NCBI RefSeq assembly: GCF_050571805.1 | Contig: NZ_CP192219.1 | Direction: 5' to 3' (one strand) | Length of the DNA: 64,000 bases | Origin: Halodesulfovibrio aestuarii | Lineage (GTDB): Bacteria > Desulfobacterota > Desulfovibrionia > Desulfovibrionales > Desulfovibrionaceae | In this document: positions 46,835 to 56,417 of the stretch, piece by piece | How positions within the stretch are numbered: the first letter of the stretch is position 1 | Layout: each line of letters begins with the position of its first letter | Program-made: the position numbers and the translations under genes | Notes under the pieces: model-generated | Seen by the model: only the letters and a program-made list of their open reading frames with translations | Databases searched by the model: none | What the model was told of the DNA's origin: nothing

Positions 46835-48376
46835 CTAATCGGCCTGCTTACGAATAAAAGACGGAATTTCGAAATCTTCTTCAAAAACGAAAGTGTCTTT
46901 CCCTGGTTCGTGAGCATGACGTACTTTATGAGCACGCTGTGCAGCCTGTGCACTGCGGCGGATGTACGTTGGCACATTGGTGTCATCAGCTTTAAAATCG
47001 TAGCCTTCTCGTGCTGGCTCAGGATGGGTAATATCCATCTTTGGCTCTACGCGAGGAGCAACTGCCTGTGGCTGTTGCACTGGCTGTGGAACAGCTTGTA
47101 CAGGCTGTGCTGACTGTACTGGAGCAACCTGAGGTGCAGAATAAACCTGCTGTACAGACTCTGCCTGAGGTACAGACTGAACAGAAGGATCCACCGGTGC
47201 AGCTTGAGGCTGTGGAGCCTGAACTGGAGCGGCCTGAACTGCCTGCGCCTGCGGTGCCTGATATGCCTGTGACTGTGGAGCTTGATATGTCTGAGTCTGC
47301 GGAGTAGGGGCAGCTTCAGCACGCGGTGCACTTGCACGGGCGGAAGAAAGAGACGTTACGCTGCGTGCACCATTGCTGTTAACCGCAACGCCTGATCCGT
47401 TTCCCTGTGTTCCAGCATCCATAGTATCAATGCCGGTAGCAATAACAGTAATGCGCATTTCATCACCAACAGTATCGTCGAACACAGTACCAAAGAAGAT
47501 ACGTGCATCGTCGTGTGCTGCTTCCTGAATTGCGCCAGCTGCTTCGCTCACTTCATCAATAGTGAGATCTGGACCGCAAGTAATGTTCATAAGAACACCA
47601 CGAGCTCCATCAATAGATACATCTTCAAGCAGTGGGCTGGTGATTGCCTTCATTGCGGCTTCGCGCGCACGACCTTCACCTATAGAACTACCGGAACCCA
47701 TCATAGCAAGACCGGATTCACCCATAACTGCTTTTACGTCAGCAAAGTCAAGGTTGATAAGACCCGGAACCATAATGAGGTCAGAAATACCTTTAACTGC
47801 AAAGTACAAAACTTCATCAGCTTTTTTAAGCATTTCTACGAAGGTTGCTTTTTTGGAAGCCAAAGAAAGCAAGCGATCATTCGGAATGGTGATGAGAGAA
47901 TCAACATGCTCACGGAATGCTTCGATTCCGGCATCAGCCGCTTCCTGACGCTTTTTGCCTTCAAAGAAGAAAGGCTTGGTTACAACACCAACGGTAAGTG
48001 CGCCCATTTCTTTTGCTACCTGAGCAATTACTGGTGCTGCACCAGTACCGGTGCCTCCACCCATACCTGCAGTAACAAAAACCATATCTGCTTCGCCGAT
48101 TGCGTTGCGGATTTGGTCAATAGATTCCTGTGCAGCTTCACGGCCAACGGCAGGATTTGCACCTGCGCCAAGACCTTTAGTGAGCTTATCACCAAGTTGA
48201 ATTTTTACTTCTGCCTGAGAATTGTTAAGCGCCTGTACATCAGTGTTTGCAGTAATAAACGTAACACCTTTCAGTACGGAGCTAATCATGTTGTTAACGG
48301 CATTGCCTCCGCCGCCACCAACACCGACAACCTTAATCTTCGCTTGGCTGTCGTTTTCAATTTCATGAAATTCCAT
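46835..48376 (-). CDS. ftsZ: Cell division GTPase FtsZ
   Basis: Tubulin-like GTPase that builds the division ring. At 513 aa it is longer than usual (about 380-400). The GTPase core (1-317) has GGGTGTG (107-113) and the T7 loop NLDFADVK (208-215). A long linker (about 318-465) is rich in Gln, Pro, Ala and Val with AYQAPQ-like repeats. The extreme C-terminus is the conserved peptide IPSFIRKQAD (504-513), which binds FtsA and other partners; a second copy-like motif, VPTYIRRSA, lies at 468-476. AAGGAG is 7 nt before the ATG. It is the last gene of the dcw cluster, 62 bp after ftsA. Confidence 0.98.
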   Translation of the reverse strand: MEFHEIENDSQAKIKVVGVGGGGGNAVNNMISSVLKGVTFITANTDVQALNNSQAEVKIQLGDKLTKGLGAGANPAVGREAAQESIDQIRNAIGEADMVFVTAGMGGGTGTGAAPVIAQVAKEMGALTVGVVTKPFFFEGKKRQEAADAGIEAFREHVDSLITIPNDRLLSLASKKATFVEMLKKADEVLYFAVKGISDLIMVPGLINLDFADVKAVMGESGLAMMGSGSSIGEGRAREAAMKAITSPLLEDVSIDGARGVLMNITCGPDLTIDEVSEAAGAIQEAAHDDARIFFGTVFDDTVGDEMRITVIATGIDTMDAGTQGNGSGVAVNSNGARSVTSLSSARASAPRAEAAPTPQTQTYQAPQSQAYQAPQAQAVQAAPVQAPQPQAAPVDPSVQSVPQAESVQQVYSAPQVAPVQSAQPVQAVPQPVQQPQAVAPRVEPKMDITHPEPAREGYDFKADDTNVPTYIRRSAQAAQRAHKVRHAHEPGKDTFVFEEDFEIPSFIRKQAD

Positions 48377-48438
48377 ACGCCTCTCCTTTTGCCAATACCT
48401 AGGTTACTTGTAGACCCATTATACTTTTACAGGAGCGT

Positions 48439-49677
48439 CTAAGAGACATCTGTAAACCATTTTTTCATTGTAGAAAGCACACGGTTGAACATAGAACTTT
48501 CACGCTTTGGACTGCTACTACTGAAATGAATATCGAAATCTTCTTTTTCAGATCCGTAGTTGAGTAAACCAACCGCTGTTGCAAATTTAGGGCTGTTAAC
48601 GACATCTTTAAGTCCGCCCACCCCGCGAGGGTACCCTATACGGGTCGGGAGACCAAAAATTTGTTCACCAAGTTCCTGACAACCCTCAATAAGAGAAGTT
48701 CCACCAGTAAGAACAATACCTGCACCTATAAGATTCTTAAATCCGGATCGGATAAGTTCCTGATCCACAAGAGTAAGAATCTCTTCCATGCGTGGCTCAC
48801 AAATTTCTGCCAAAACCTGACGGGAAAGCTTTCTTGGCTCTCTACCGCCTACGCTTGGCACTTCGATAACTTCATCACCCTGCACTATTTCAGCCAGTGC
48901 ACAGCCATACTTCATTTTAATTTTTTCAGCACTCACCATAGGAGTACGCAAACCAAAAGCAATATCGTTGGTAAGATTCTGCCCGCCTAACGGCAACACT
49001 GCAGTGTGTTTAACAGAATCATCTGCGAATACGGCAATATCAGTAGTTCCGCCACCAATATCTACCAACGCAACACCGATCTCGTTTTCTTCTGCTGTCA
49101 GAACAGCTTTGGAAGACGCCCAAGCTTCGAGTACTATATCAGAAACATCAAGGCCGCTTCTGTGACAGGAACGCACAATATTCTGAGCACTTGTCACTGC
49201 ACCTGTTACGATATGCACACGAACTTCAAGACGAACGCCCGCCATACCGAGAGGATCAGCAATTCCATGCTGATCATCAACAATAAATTCTTGTGGCAAG
49301 GTGTGGATGACTTCACGATCAAGTGGAATAGCTACCGCTTTTGCGGCATCCATAACACGTTCAACATCACGGCTGCATACTTCGCCGCCTTTAACTGCGA
49401 TCACGCCATGGCTGTTAAACCCTTTAATGTGGCTGCCGGCAATACCTGCATACACAGAAGCGATTTCACAACCTGCCATTAATTCAGCTTCTTCCAAAGC
49501 TTTCTTAATAGACTGGACAGTCTGCTCAATATTTACCACTACGCCTTTGCGCAAACCAGTGGACGGAGCAGTGCCAATGCCTACAATATCGACCCCGCCC
49601 GGAGCAGGTTCCCCGACTACGGCACAAATTTTTGTCGTTCCAATATCAAGGCCCACAATGAGGTCGGACTTAGACAT
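48439..49677 (-). CDS. ftsA: Cell division protein FtsA
   Basis: Actin-like ATPase that tethers FtsZ to the membrane. The 412-aa protein has LIVGLDIGTTKICAVVGE at the N-terminus (phosphate-1), the SHS2/1C domain with AGIAGSHIKGFNS, VALVDIGGGTTDIAVF (phosphate-2), GIVLTGGTSLIEG (adenosine) and a C-terminal amphipathic targeting helix (FNRVLSTMKKWFTDV). AGGAG precedes the ATG. It lies 17 bp after ftsQ. Confidence 0.97.
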   Translation of the reverse strand: MSKSDLIVGLDIGTTKICAVVGEPAPGGVDIVGIGTAPSTGLRKGVVVNIEQTVQSIKKALEEAELMAGCEIASVYAGIAGSHIKGFNSHGVIAVKGGEVCSRDVERVMDAAKAVAIPLDREVIHTLPQEFIVDDQHGIADPLGMAGVRLEVRVHIVTGAVTSAQNIVRSCHRSGLDVSDIVLEAWASSKAVLTAEENEIGVALVDIGGGTTDIAVFADDSVKHTAVLPLGGQNLTNDIAFGLRTPMVSAEKIKMKYGCALAEIVQGDEVIEVPSVGGREPRKLSRQVLAEICEPRMEEILTLVDQELIRSGFKNLIGAGIVLTGGTSLIEGCQELGEQIFGLPTRIGYPRGVGGLKDVVNSPKFATAVGLLNYGSEKEDFDIHFSSSSPKRESSMFNRVLSTMKKWFTDVS

Positions 49678-49694
49678 GCAACACTCCTCTTTAT

Positions 49695-50531
49695 CTAACT
49701 TGCCAGTTTGGAAGTAGTACCGGTATTCACCCAGACGTTTCTATCTTCCGCCTTAATACTGCGAACATTAACAAATTCGCTACGCCGTTTAAGATCATCA
49801 ATAGTGGCGACCAGATGACGCAAATTGGAAGCCCAGTTATCTACTCCAACGCTCAACAAAATATTTTCTGATTCCAGAAACAGTGTAATCCCGCCGCTTA
49901 AGCTCAGTTTTATCCATGCAGCATTTTGCGATGACACCGGAAGTCTCGAAGAATCCAGTTCTGCCAACAATTGTGGCAACCGTTGTAATAAATGTTCTGT
50001 GCCTGCATCTACAGATAGAAAAGGAAGGGAGGCAAATTTATACGTGCCTACGTAGTCAATAGGATTTCCCTTTTCATCTGCATAAATGATGCGGTTCTCT
50101 TGCCGCATCCAATAGCGTGGTTCGCGCTCTTCAATAGTAATAGCGAGATTACCCGGTAACTGACGCTTAACTGATACGTTTTCAACCCAAGGGCTACGGA
50201 GCAGTTGGTATTCTATCTCTGAAATATTTACTGCGATACTATTGTCACCACTTTTAAGGTGAGCAAGACTTAAAACGTCTTCTTGTTCCAAACGGACATT
50301 TCCAGAAATCTGAATTTTTTGCACCGCAAAAAAAGTACTATTCGTAATGAAACGATAACTGAATAACAGTCCGACACTTATTATGACAATAAAAGCCGCT
50401 CCAGTAAAGAGGGTTATCGCCCAAGAAAGCAACAAAGAGGTACCTTTTGCATGAACAAAATTCGAAAGCAAACGTCTATACCGTTTCTGCATTAAAGAAT
50501 AAGGAACTTTTTTTTGCCTTCTTACAGCCAT
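49695..50531 (-). CDS. ftsQ: Cell division protein FtsQ
   Basis: A bitopic divisome protein linking early and late division proteins. The 278-aa chain has a basic cytoplasmic head, one transmembrane helix (about 37-62), then the POTRA domain (about 72-140, IQISGNVRLEQEDVL and WVENVSVKRQLPGNLAITI) and the FtsQ/DivIB domain. It starts 6 nt after murB with a poor ribosome site, so coupling is likely. Confidence 0.92.
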   Translation of the reverse strand: MAVRRQKKVPYSLMQKRYRRLLSNFVHAKGTSLLLSWAITLFTGAAFIVIISVGLLFSYRFITNSTFFAVQKIQISGNVRLEQEDVLSLAHLKSGDNSIAVNISEIEYQLLRSPWVENVSVKRQLPGNLAITIEEREPRYWMRQENRIIYADEKGNPIDYVGTYKFASLPFLSVDAGTEHLLQRLPQLLAELDSSRLPVSSQNAAWIKLSLSGGITLFLESENILLSVGVDNWASNLRHLVATIDDLKRRSEFVNVRSIKAEDRNVWVNTGTTSKLAS

Positions 50532-50537
50532 AGTACG

Positions 50538-51425
50538 TTACCCGATTACTTTTACTTCAAGCTCTAGTGAATATCCGGATACATCCAAAACAGTCTGTTG
50601 TGCTATATGTAAGAGCTCAAACGCTTCTTTGCTTGTGCCGTTATTTACGTTGACAAGAAAATTTGCGTGCAATGGAGAAAACGCCACTCCACCATAAATT
50701 TTTCCTTTAAATCCGCACTGATCGAGAAGCATTCCTGCGCTGACACCTTCTGCAGGATTCTTAAAAACACACCCTGCGCTATGTGCAGAAACCGGCTGTG
50801 TGGCTTTTTTTCTCGTTAAATTATCATCGATAACTTTCTTTATCTCTTGAGGATCTTTCTTGTTCAATCTGAAGACACTACTTAATATAACGGGCTGATC
50901 ATTTACAGTTGGAATAGAAAAATGTCTATACTGTAATACTACATCTGTTTTTTTGAACACTGCAGTACCAATTTTCTTTATGAAAACTTCTACAGAGTCT
51001 AAACAGTCTACAACCTCACAACCATACGAACCGGCATTCATTGCCACGGCCCCGCCCACAGTTCCGGGTACACCGGCCAGTCCTTCCAATCCAGCGTATC
51101 CATGTGTAGCGCACCAGTTCAAAAAACGGGGCAGGCGATATCCCGCCCCGACGTGTACTGTGACAGTTTCATCTGTTTCTTCTACACAAACCGGCTCAGT
51201 CGTAATAGCCGGATTTACAATCACCACGGGTAATTCACCATCTTTTGCAAGCAAATTGCTGCCACGCCCGATGACAAGAGGCTCCCCGCCCAGTGAAAGT
51301 AAAATATCTGATAACTGTTCACAATCATCAGTATGCGTCAACACCACTTCTGCAAGGGCACTACCGCCCATACGAAGCGTCGTACGCTCACTGAATGAAA
51401 AAGACGGGTGAACAGTAATCGCCAT
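50538..51425 (-). CDS. murB: UDP-N-acetylenolpyruvoylglucosamine reductase
   Basis: FAD enzyme that reduces UDP-GlcNAc-enolpyruvate to UDP-MurNAc with NADPH. The 295-aa protein is the shorter type IIa/b MurB, with FAD motifs LVIGRGSNLLAKDG and LEGLAGVPGTVGGAVAMNAGSYG, and the catalytic Ser region SAGCVFKNP. Its start shares one base with the murC stop (TAATG) and has GGAG upstream. Confidence 0.96.
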   Translation of the reverse strand: MAITVHPSFSFSERTTLRMGGSALAEVVLTHTDDCEQLSDILLSLGGEPLVIGRGSNLLAKDGELPVVIVNPAITTEPVCVEETDETVTVHVGAGYRLPRFLNWCATHGYAGLEGLAGVPGTVGGAVAMNAGSYGCEVVDCLDSVEVFIKKIGTAVFKKTDVVLQYRHFSIPTVNDQPVILSSVFRLNKKDPQEIKKVIDDNLTRKKATQPVSAHSAGCVFKNPAEGVSAGMLLDQCGFKGKIYGGVAFSPLHANFLVNVNNGTSKEAFELLHIAQQTVLDVSGYSLELEVKVIG

Positions 51426-52792
51426 TAGTTATCTCCATCCAAGTATCCTTGGCCAATTGTCCAGATATTACCCGCACCAAGTGTGATAAAGATATCGCCC
51501 TGTTGCAGTTCTTCAGGCAGTTTTGCAGATACTGCTTCAAAATCTTCGCAATATTCAACTTTAGTAGTGGATGCCTGACGAATACCATGCGCTAATGACT
51601 CACCATTAATACCTGGAATCGGGGATTCGGATGCAGGGTAAATTTCTGTAAGAAGCAGCTTGTCCACACCTTCAAAGGCAGTACAGAACTGACCGAACAA
51701 TGCCTGAGTGCGACTGAATCGGTGAGGCTGGAATGCTACAACAAGCCTGCGTTCCGGGAAACATTGACGCGCTGTTCGTATAGTTGCTGCCACCTCTACA
51801 GGATGATGACCGTAATCATCAATAACAAGAACACCGTTGCGTTCACCTTTCCGTTCAAAACGACGACCTACGCCGTTGAAAGCGGTAAGTCCGGAGATGC
51901 AGTGATCCGCAGAGATGCCGGATTCAATAGCAACACCGATTGCACCAAGTGCATTCAAAATGTTGTGTCGGCCCGGTTGTGAAAGCAAAACATCACCAAT
52001 TTCTTTTCCGTTTACTACAACTGTAAACGCAGACTGCTCGCCGCACGACTTTTCAATTGCACGGATATCGTTCCCTTCTTCAAAACCATATGTAATCACA
52101 CGGCGCTTAACCTGTGGGATGAGACGCTGTACGCCTTTATCATCACCGCACACAATATTTGCGCCATAAAATGGCACACTGTTCATAAACTGAACAAACG
52201 CTGTGTCAATGTCTTCTTGTCCGCTATAGAAATCGAGATGGTCACAATCCACATTAGTTACAACGGTAATAATCGGGAACAGACACAGGAATGAACCGTC
52301 AGACTCATCTGCCTCTGCAATCAAAAATTCACCGGCACCAAGGCGGGCATTTGCACCATATGCGTTGAGCCGACCACCAATAATAACAGTCGGGTCAGTC
52401 TTTGCTTCATCAAAAATGGCTGCGGTCAAAGAGGTCGTCGTTGTTTTGCCATGAGTACCGGCAATTGCAATGCCGAGACGCAGACGCATAAGTTCTGCAA
52501 GCATCTCTGCGCGCGGGATAATGGGAATCCCCATTCTTGTAGCTGCTATGATTTCGGGATTATCGTCAGAAATCGCAGTGGAACGCACAACAACCTGTGC
52601 ATCTGTAATATTTTCTTCTGCATGCCCAAAGCTCACGCTTGCACCAAGTTCGCGCAATCGCTGAACAGGTGCCCCGTCAGACAAATCAGAACCTGTCACG
52701 TTAAAATCAAGATTCAGCAGAACTTCAGCGATACCGCTCATTCCTGAGCCGCCGATGCCTATCATATGGATATTTTTAATTTTAGAAATCAT
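51425..52792 (-). CDS. murC: UDP-N-acetylmuramate--L-alanine ligase
   Basis: Adds L-Ala to UDP-MurNAc using ATP. The 455-aa Mur ligase shows the N-terminal Rossmann motif IHMIGIGGSGMSGIAEVL, P-loop AGTHGKTTTTS, and the middle and C-terminal ligase motifs NALGAIGVAI and VIDDYGHHPVEVAAT. It begins 3 nt after murG with a weak site and overlaps murB by one base. Confidence 0.97.
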   Translation of the reverse strand: MISKIKNIHMIGIGGSGMSGIAEVLLNLDFNVTGSDLSDGAPVQRLRELGASVSFGHAEENITDAQVVVRSTAISDDNPEIIAATRMGIPIIPRAEMLAELMRLRLGIAIAGTHGKTTTTSLTAAIFDEAKTDPTVIIGGRLNAYGANARLGAGEFLIAEADESDGSFLCLFPIITVVTNVDCDHLDFYSGQEDIDTAFVQFMNSVPFYGANIVCGDDKGVQRLIPQVKRRVITYGFEEGNDIRAIEKSCGEQSAFTVVVNGKEIGDVLLSQPGRHNILNALGAIGVAIESGISADHCISGLTAFNGVGRRFERKGERNGVLVIDDYGHHPVEVAATIRTARQCFPERRLVVAFQPHRFSRTQALFGQFCTAFEGVDKLLLTEIYPASESPIPGINGESLAHGIRQASTTKVEYCEDFEAVSAKLPEELQQGDIFITLGAGNIWTIGQGYLDGDN

Positions 52793-52795
52793 ATT

Positions 52796-53935
52796 CTAAT
52801 CCGTTGATTCATTGTTTTCCGGATCATTGTAAGGATGAACCAGAGATTCAAGAGAGACTTTAGGCAGCAGATCCATTACACAGCTCACAACATTTGCTGC
52901 GGCTTCCGGTCTACCAAGTTTTTTTGCTGCCTCGCTCATGGACTGAAGCTTTTGGTCGTTTGTTAGTAGCTCAGTCACAATGGAATTCATATCTTTCTGT
53001 ACAAGCTCACGCTCTTCCACAACCACGGCTGCCCCTTTTGATTCCAAATAACGGGCATTATGCACTTGATGATTATGCGTGGCATAAGGAAAAGGAATAA
53101 ACAGCGCAGGCTTACCGGCAACTGTCAATTCTGCAATCGTTGTTGCACCTGCACGGCAGATAACCAAATCAGCGGCAGCATACGCTGCAGCCATATCATC
53201 AATAAAAGGTTCAACAGTGCACTGCTCCATGCCTGCCTCTTTATATGCAGTCCGGATACTTTCTAAATCTGCTTGACCTGTTTGATGATGGATAATGCAG
53301 CCAAGTTTTTTCAACGTCGGCAACATACCGACAACTGCACTATTTACAGCTTTAGCGCCAAGACTTCCACCACAAATCAACACGGAAGGTGCATCAGCAT
53401 CCAACGTTTTAAAAACACAACGAATATCTGCAATGGCTGCACGGACAGGGTTACCTGTCAATACGGTATAGTCCGGTTCAAAAAATTCCTGCTCATCCGG
53501 CAGTGAGATAAAAATGCGCTGGGCGACTTTACTCAGCAATCTATTTGTTAAACCGGGAACCGAGTTCTGTTCGTGAATTGAAACCGGAACGCCGCATAAT
53601 TTTCCGCCAACACAACCGGCAACAGCAGCATAACCACCAAAGCCGATAACAACTTCCGGATTAAATTTACGAATAATCCGCATGGACTTAAGAGTGGATA
53701 TACCAAGCCCGACTAAAGCGCCGATCGCCTTTATTCCACGGCCGAGTACTCCACGAACAGGTAATCCAACAAAAGGGATACCTGCTCTTTCTACCATCTG
53801 ACGTTCCGGACCGTATTCCCCTCCAATAAAGAGGAATTCAGCGTCAGGGAAACGCCTGCGAATTTCTTCAGCAACAGCCAAAGCAGGAAAAACATGCCCG
53901 CCTGTGCCGCCAGTGGTTAATACTACCCGTTTCAT
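52796..53935 (-). CDS. murG: Undecaprenyl-PP-MurNAc-pentapeptide GlcNAc transferase
   Basis: Converts lipid I to lipid II at the cytoplasmic face of the inner membrane. The 379-aa GT28 enzyme has the glycine-rich loop TTGGTGGHVFPALAVA, VIGFGGYAAVAGCVGG, CGGSLGAKAVN, and the donor site RAGATTIAELTVAGKPALFI. The C-terminal tail (about 360-379) is longer than usual and acidic. Its ATG overlaps the ftsW stop by four bases (ATGA). Confidence 0.97.
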   Translation of the reverse strand: MKRVVLTTGGTGGHVFPALAVAEEIRRRFPDAEFLFIGGEYGPERQMVERAGIPFVGLPVRGVLGRGIKAIGALVGLGISTLKSMRIIRKFNPEVVIGFGGYAAVAGCVGGKLCGVPVSIHEQNSVPGLTNRLLSKVAQRIFISLPDEQEFFEPDYTVLTGNPVRAAIADIRCVFKTLDADAPSVLICGGSLGAKAVNSAVVGMLPTLKKLGCIIHHQTGQADLESIRTAYKEAGMEQCTVEPFIDDMAAAYAAADLVICRAGATTIAELTVAGKPALFIPFPYATHNHQVHNARYLESKGAAVVVEERELVQKDMNSIVTELLTNDQKLQSMSEAAKKLGRPEAAANVVSCVMDLLPKVSLESLVHPYNDPENNESTD

Positions 53936-55062
53936 TTTCTGCCTCTACCCTCGCGCTCTTCTTGCGAGCGGGAAAAATTCAGTAACAATCCAGTGCAGAG
54001 CATCATGGCAATGAGGTTACTGCCGCCGTAACTCATAAATGGCATGGCTATTCCTTTTGGAGGTGCAGCACCCATAACAACAGCAAGGTTTAACACAGCG
54101 CCAAGGGAGATAATAAGAGCCAACCCAAAGGTGATAAACTTATCCCTAAGTTCAGTCTGCTTATAGGAAATAGAAAAAGCTCTGAAGAGTACTATTCCCA
54201 TTAACAGGAAAAAGAGGGACATGCCCACAAAACCAAGCTCTTCACCAACAACGGCCATAATAAAGTCATTATGAGCCTCCGGCAGGTAGAACAATTTTTG
54301 CTTTCCTGCCCCGAGTCCCTGTCCGCTGAAGCCTCCTGAACCGAAAGCATAAAGAGACTGCACAAGCTGATAACTAATGCTATCAGCATCCTTGAACGGA
54401 TCAAGGAATGCAAGCAGCCGTCTGAAACGATACGGCGACTGTACAATCAGCATGTATCCGGCACATAAAGCCAATACCCCTGAACCGGCAAGATACAAAG
54501 GACGTGTTCCACCGTACCAGCACATGAAGAAGAGTAACGCGGCCAATACCGCTGCACCACCGAAATCCGGCTGGATCAGCAACAGGGCACATAAAAAAGC
54601 AGTTATCAAAAACGGCGGAATAACACCTTTTGAAAACGTCTTAACTAATTCTTGCTTGGTGCTGAAAAAGTATGAAAGATACAGCACCAGAGAAATCTTT
54701 GCGAACTCCATCGGTTGAACCGAAAACGGCCCGATACTGATCCAACGGCTTGCACCATTAACCTTAACTCCTAGCGGAGAAAGTGTTATAATCAAGGCAC
54801 ATATTGACATACCCAGTAATGGATAATGCAGTTTGTAAATAAAACGCTTCGGCAGCATGGCACTAATACTCATGACCACAAGGCCGATGCCCGCAAACAT
54901 AAGCTGTCTCTGGAAGAAGTGATATTTACTTCCAAAATTACGCTCTGCCATAATCCCGCTGGAACTCAGAACCATTATCAGTCCGAATGCAAGAACACAC
55001 AGGACTGCGATTAACAGCATCCAGTCCATGGAGATAGTTGTGTTCTGTCGCTTATCAGCCAT
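53932..55062 (-). CDS. ftsW: Septal peptidoglycan polymerase FtsW
   Basis: SEDS-family glycosyltransferase that polymerises lipid II with FtsI at the septum. From ATG 55062 (GGAG 7 nt upstream) it has 376 aa and about ten transmembrane helices. Motifs include WISIGPFSVQPMEFAKISLVLYL (in parts) and the conserved GAAPPKGIAMPFMSYGGSNL. The frame is open to a TTG at 55098 that lacks support. It lies 43 bp after murD. Confidence 0.96.
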   Translation of the reverse strand: MADKRQNTTISMDWMLLIAVLCVLAFGLIMVLSSSGIMAERNFGSKYHFFQRQLMFAGIGLVVMSISAMLPKRFIYKLHYPLLGMSICALIITLSPLGVKVNGASRWISIGPFSVQPMEFAKISLVLYLSYFFSTKQELVKTFSKGVIPPFLITAFLCALLLIQPDFGGAAVLAALLFFMCWYGGTRPLYLAGSGVLALCAGYMLIVQSPYRFRRLLAFLDPFKDADSISYQLVQSLYAFGSGGFSGQGLGAGKQKLFYLPEAHNDFIMAVVGEELGFVGMSLFFLLMGIVLFRAFSISYKQTELRDKFITFGLALIISLGAVLNLAVVMGAAPPKGIAMPFMSYGGSNLIAMMLCTGLLLNFSRSQEEREGRGRK

Positions 55063-55105
55063 ATAATGACTCCAACCATAGCCGGCGTTCACCGGCAATT
55101 ATCGA

Positions 55106-56407
55106 TTATTTGCTAAGTATATTGGCGATGCGTCTAAAGTCATCACCGCGTGCTTTGTAATTTGCATACTGGTCAAAACTGGAAGTAGCCGGCGAAAGCA
55201 ACATTACGTCACCATCATGCGCTTTATGCATTAAAGCTCGAGCTGCATCTTCCATAGACTCATGCCACTCAAGATCAACAATGCCGTCCCATGCTGCTTC
55301 AAAAACATCGCGACTGTCACCATAAAGCCCGACAGCACGAACATGCTTTTTCAAGAGATCTGCAAGAGAGGCCAGATCGCCGCCTTTGTAATGACCACCT
55401 GCAAGAAGCAGCACTGGATCTGTAAAACTTTCCAATGCAGCACGAACAGAATCAACGGTTGTGGCTTTGGAATCGTTCACAAAAACAATCCCGTGGCCTC
55501 GGGCAACCGTTTCCAATGTATGCGGTGCAGCAGAAAAATCTTTCACAGCGGCTAAAGCACCATCCAAGGTTACACCGAACGGAGCGGTTGCTGCATAGGC
55601 AGCTTCCATATTCAAACGATTGTGCGTCCCCTTAAGATGCGCCTTTGCAAAACGTCCTGTGTCCGAAAATACATGCTGTTCGGCACGCTGCAGTCCAGCA
55701 TTATTGCTGCCAGAAGCGAGCTTTTGTGCTTCTTCTCCCAGAAGAGCCTTGTCACCTTGCTCCATGTTGGAGAACAGGTGCAACTTGGCATCAAGGTATT
55801 CCTGCATGTCTTTATGATAATCGAGGTGGTCTTCTGTTACGTTAAGCAACACTCCCACTGTCGGACGAAAATGACGACATGTCTGTAACTGGAAGCTGGA
55901 AACTTCCAGAACGAGCACATCTGCTTCCTGCCTTTCCAGAACAAATTCGCTAAGCGGTGTCCCGATGTTGCCACCGAGAAAAACACGCTTCCCAGCTTTT
56001 CGAAGCATGGCATCACAAAGTCGCACAGTAGTTGTCTTACCGTTTGTTCCGGTTACAGCAATGGTTGGAAGATGGGGCACGCATGACCATGCAAGCTCCA
56101 CTTCAGCCAGCACTACAGCCTGTTCTGGAATAAACGCTGCAAGCTTGAGCATTGGGACACCCGGGCTTGGTACAACCACATCTGCACCGGCGAACTGCTC
56201 TGCAGTATGAGGGCCGAATGCGGTTTCAAACCCGCATTCGGCTATTGTTTTTCGGAAGGTTTCCGGAACGGACTCCTCATTCATATTCACAATGCGTACA
56301 GAGGCACCAAGAGAATGCAGCAACCGCGCAGCAGCCTGACCAGAACGGCCAGTGCCGACAACAACGGCTTTGCACCCCGGTGTAACTACCTGTGGTCTAT
56401 ATTCCAC
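55106..56407 (-). CDS. murD: UDP-N-acetylmuramoylalanine--D-glutamate ligase
   Basis: Adds D-Glu to UDP-MurNAc-L-Ala. The 433-aa ligase has the N-terminal GTGRSGQAAARLL, P-loop VTGTNGKTTT, VLEVSSFQLQTC, and C-terminal FVNDSKATTVDSVRAAL and LLSPATSSFDQY. Start is GTG with AAGGAG 6 nt upstream, 10 nt after the mraY stop. Confidence 0.97.
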   Translation of the reverse strand: MEYRPQVVTPGCKAVVVGTGRSGQAAARLLHSLGASVRIVNMNEESVPETFRKTIAECGFETAFGPHTAEQFAGADVVVPSPGVPMLKLAAFIPEQAVVLAEVELAWSCVPHLPTIAVTGTNGKTTTVRLCDAMLRKAGKRVFLGGNIGTPLSEFVLERQEADVLVLEVSSFQLQTCRHFRPTVGVLLNVTEDHLDYHKDMQEYLDAKLHLFSNMEQGDKALLGEEAQKLASGSNNAGLQRAEQHVFSDTGRFAKAHLKGTHNRLNMEAAYAATAPFGVTLDGALAAVKDFSAAPHTLETVARGHGIVFVNDSKATTVDSVRAALESFTDPVLLLAGGHYKGGDLASLADLLKKHVRAVGLYGDSRDVFEAAWDGIVDLEWHESMEDAARALMHKAHDGDVMLLSPATSSFDQYANYKARGDDFRRIANILSK

Positions 56408-56417
56408 GAGTCACTCC

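Noticed and set aside
46697..48442. Long plus-strand frames opposite ftsZ (up to 309 codons)
   Set aside because: They are antisense shadows of a gene with strong codon bias; the composition is unnatural (Cys/Phe/Asn-rich) and ftsZ is certain.
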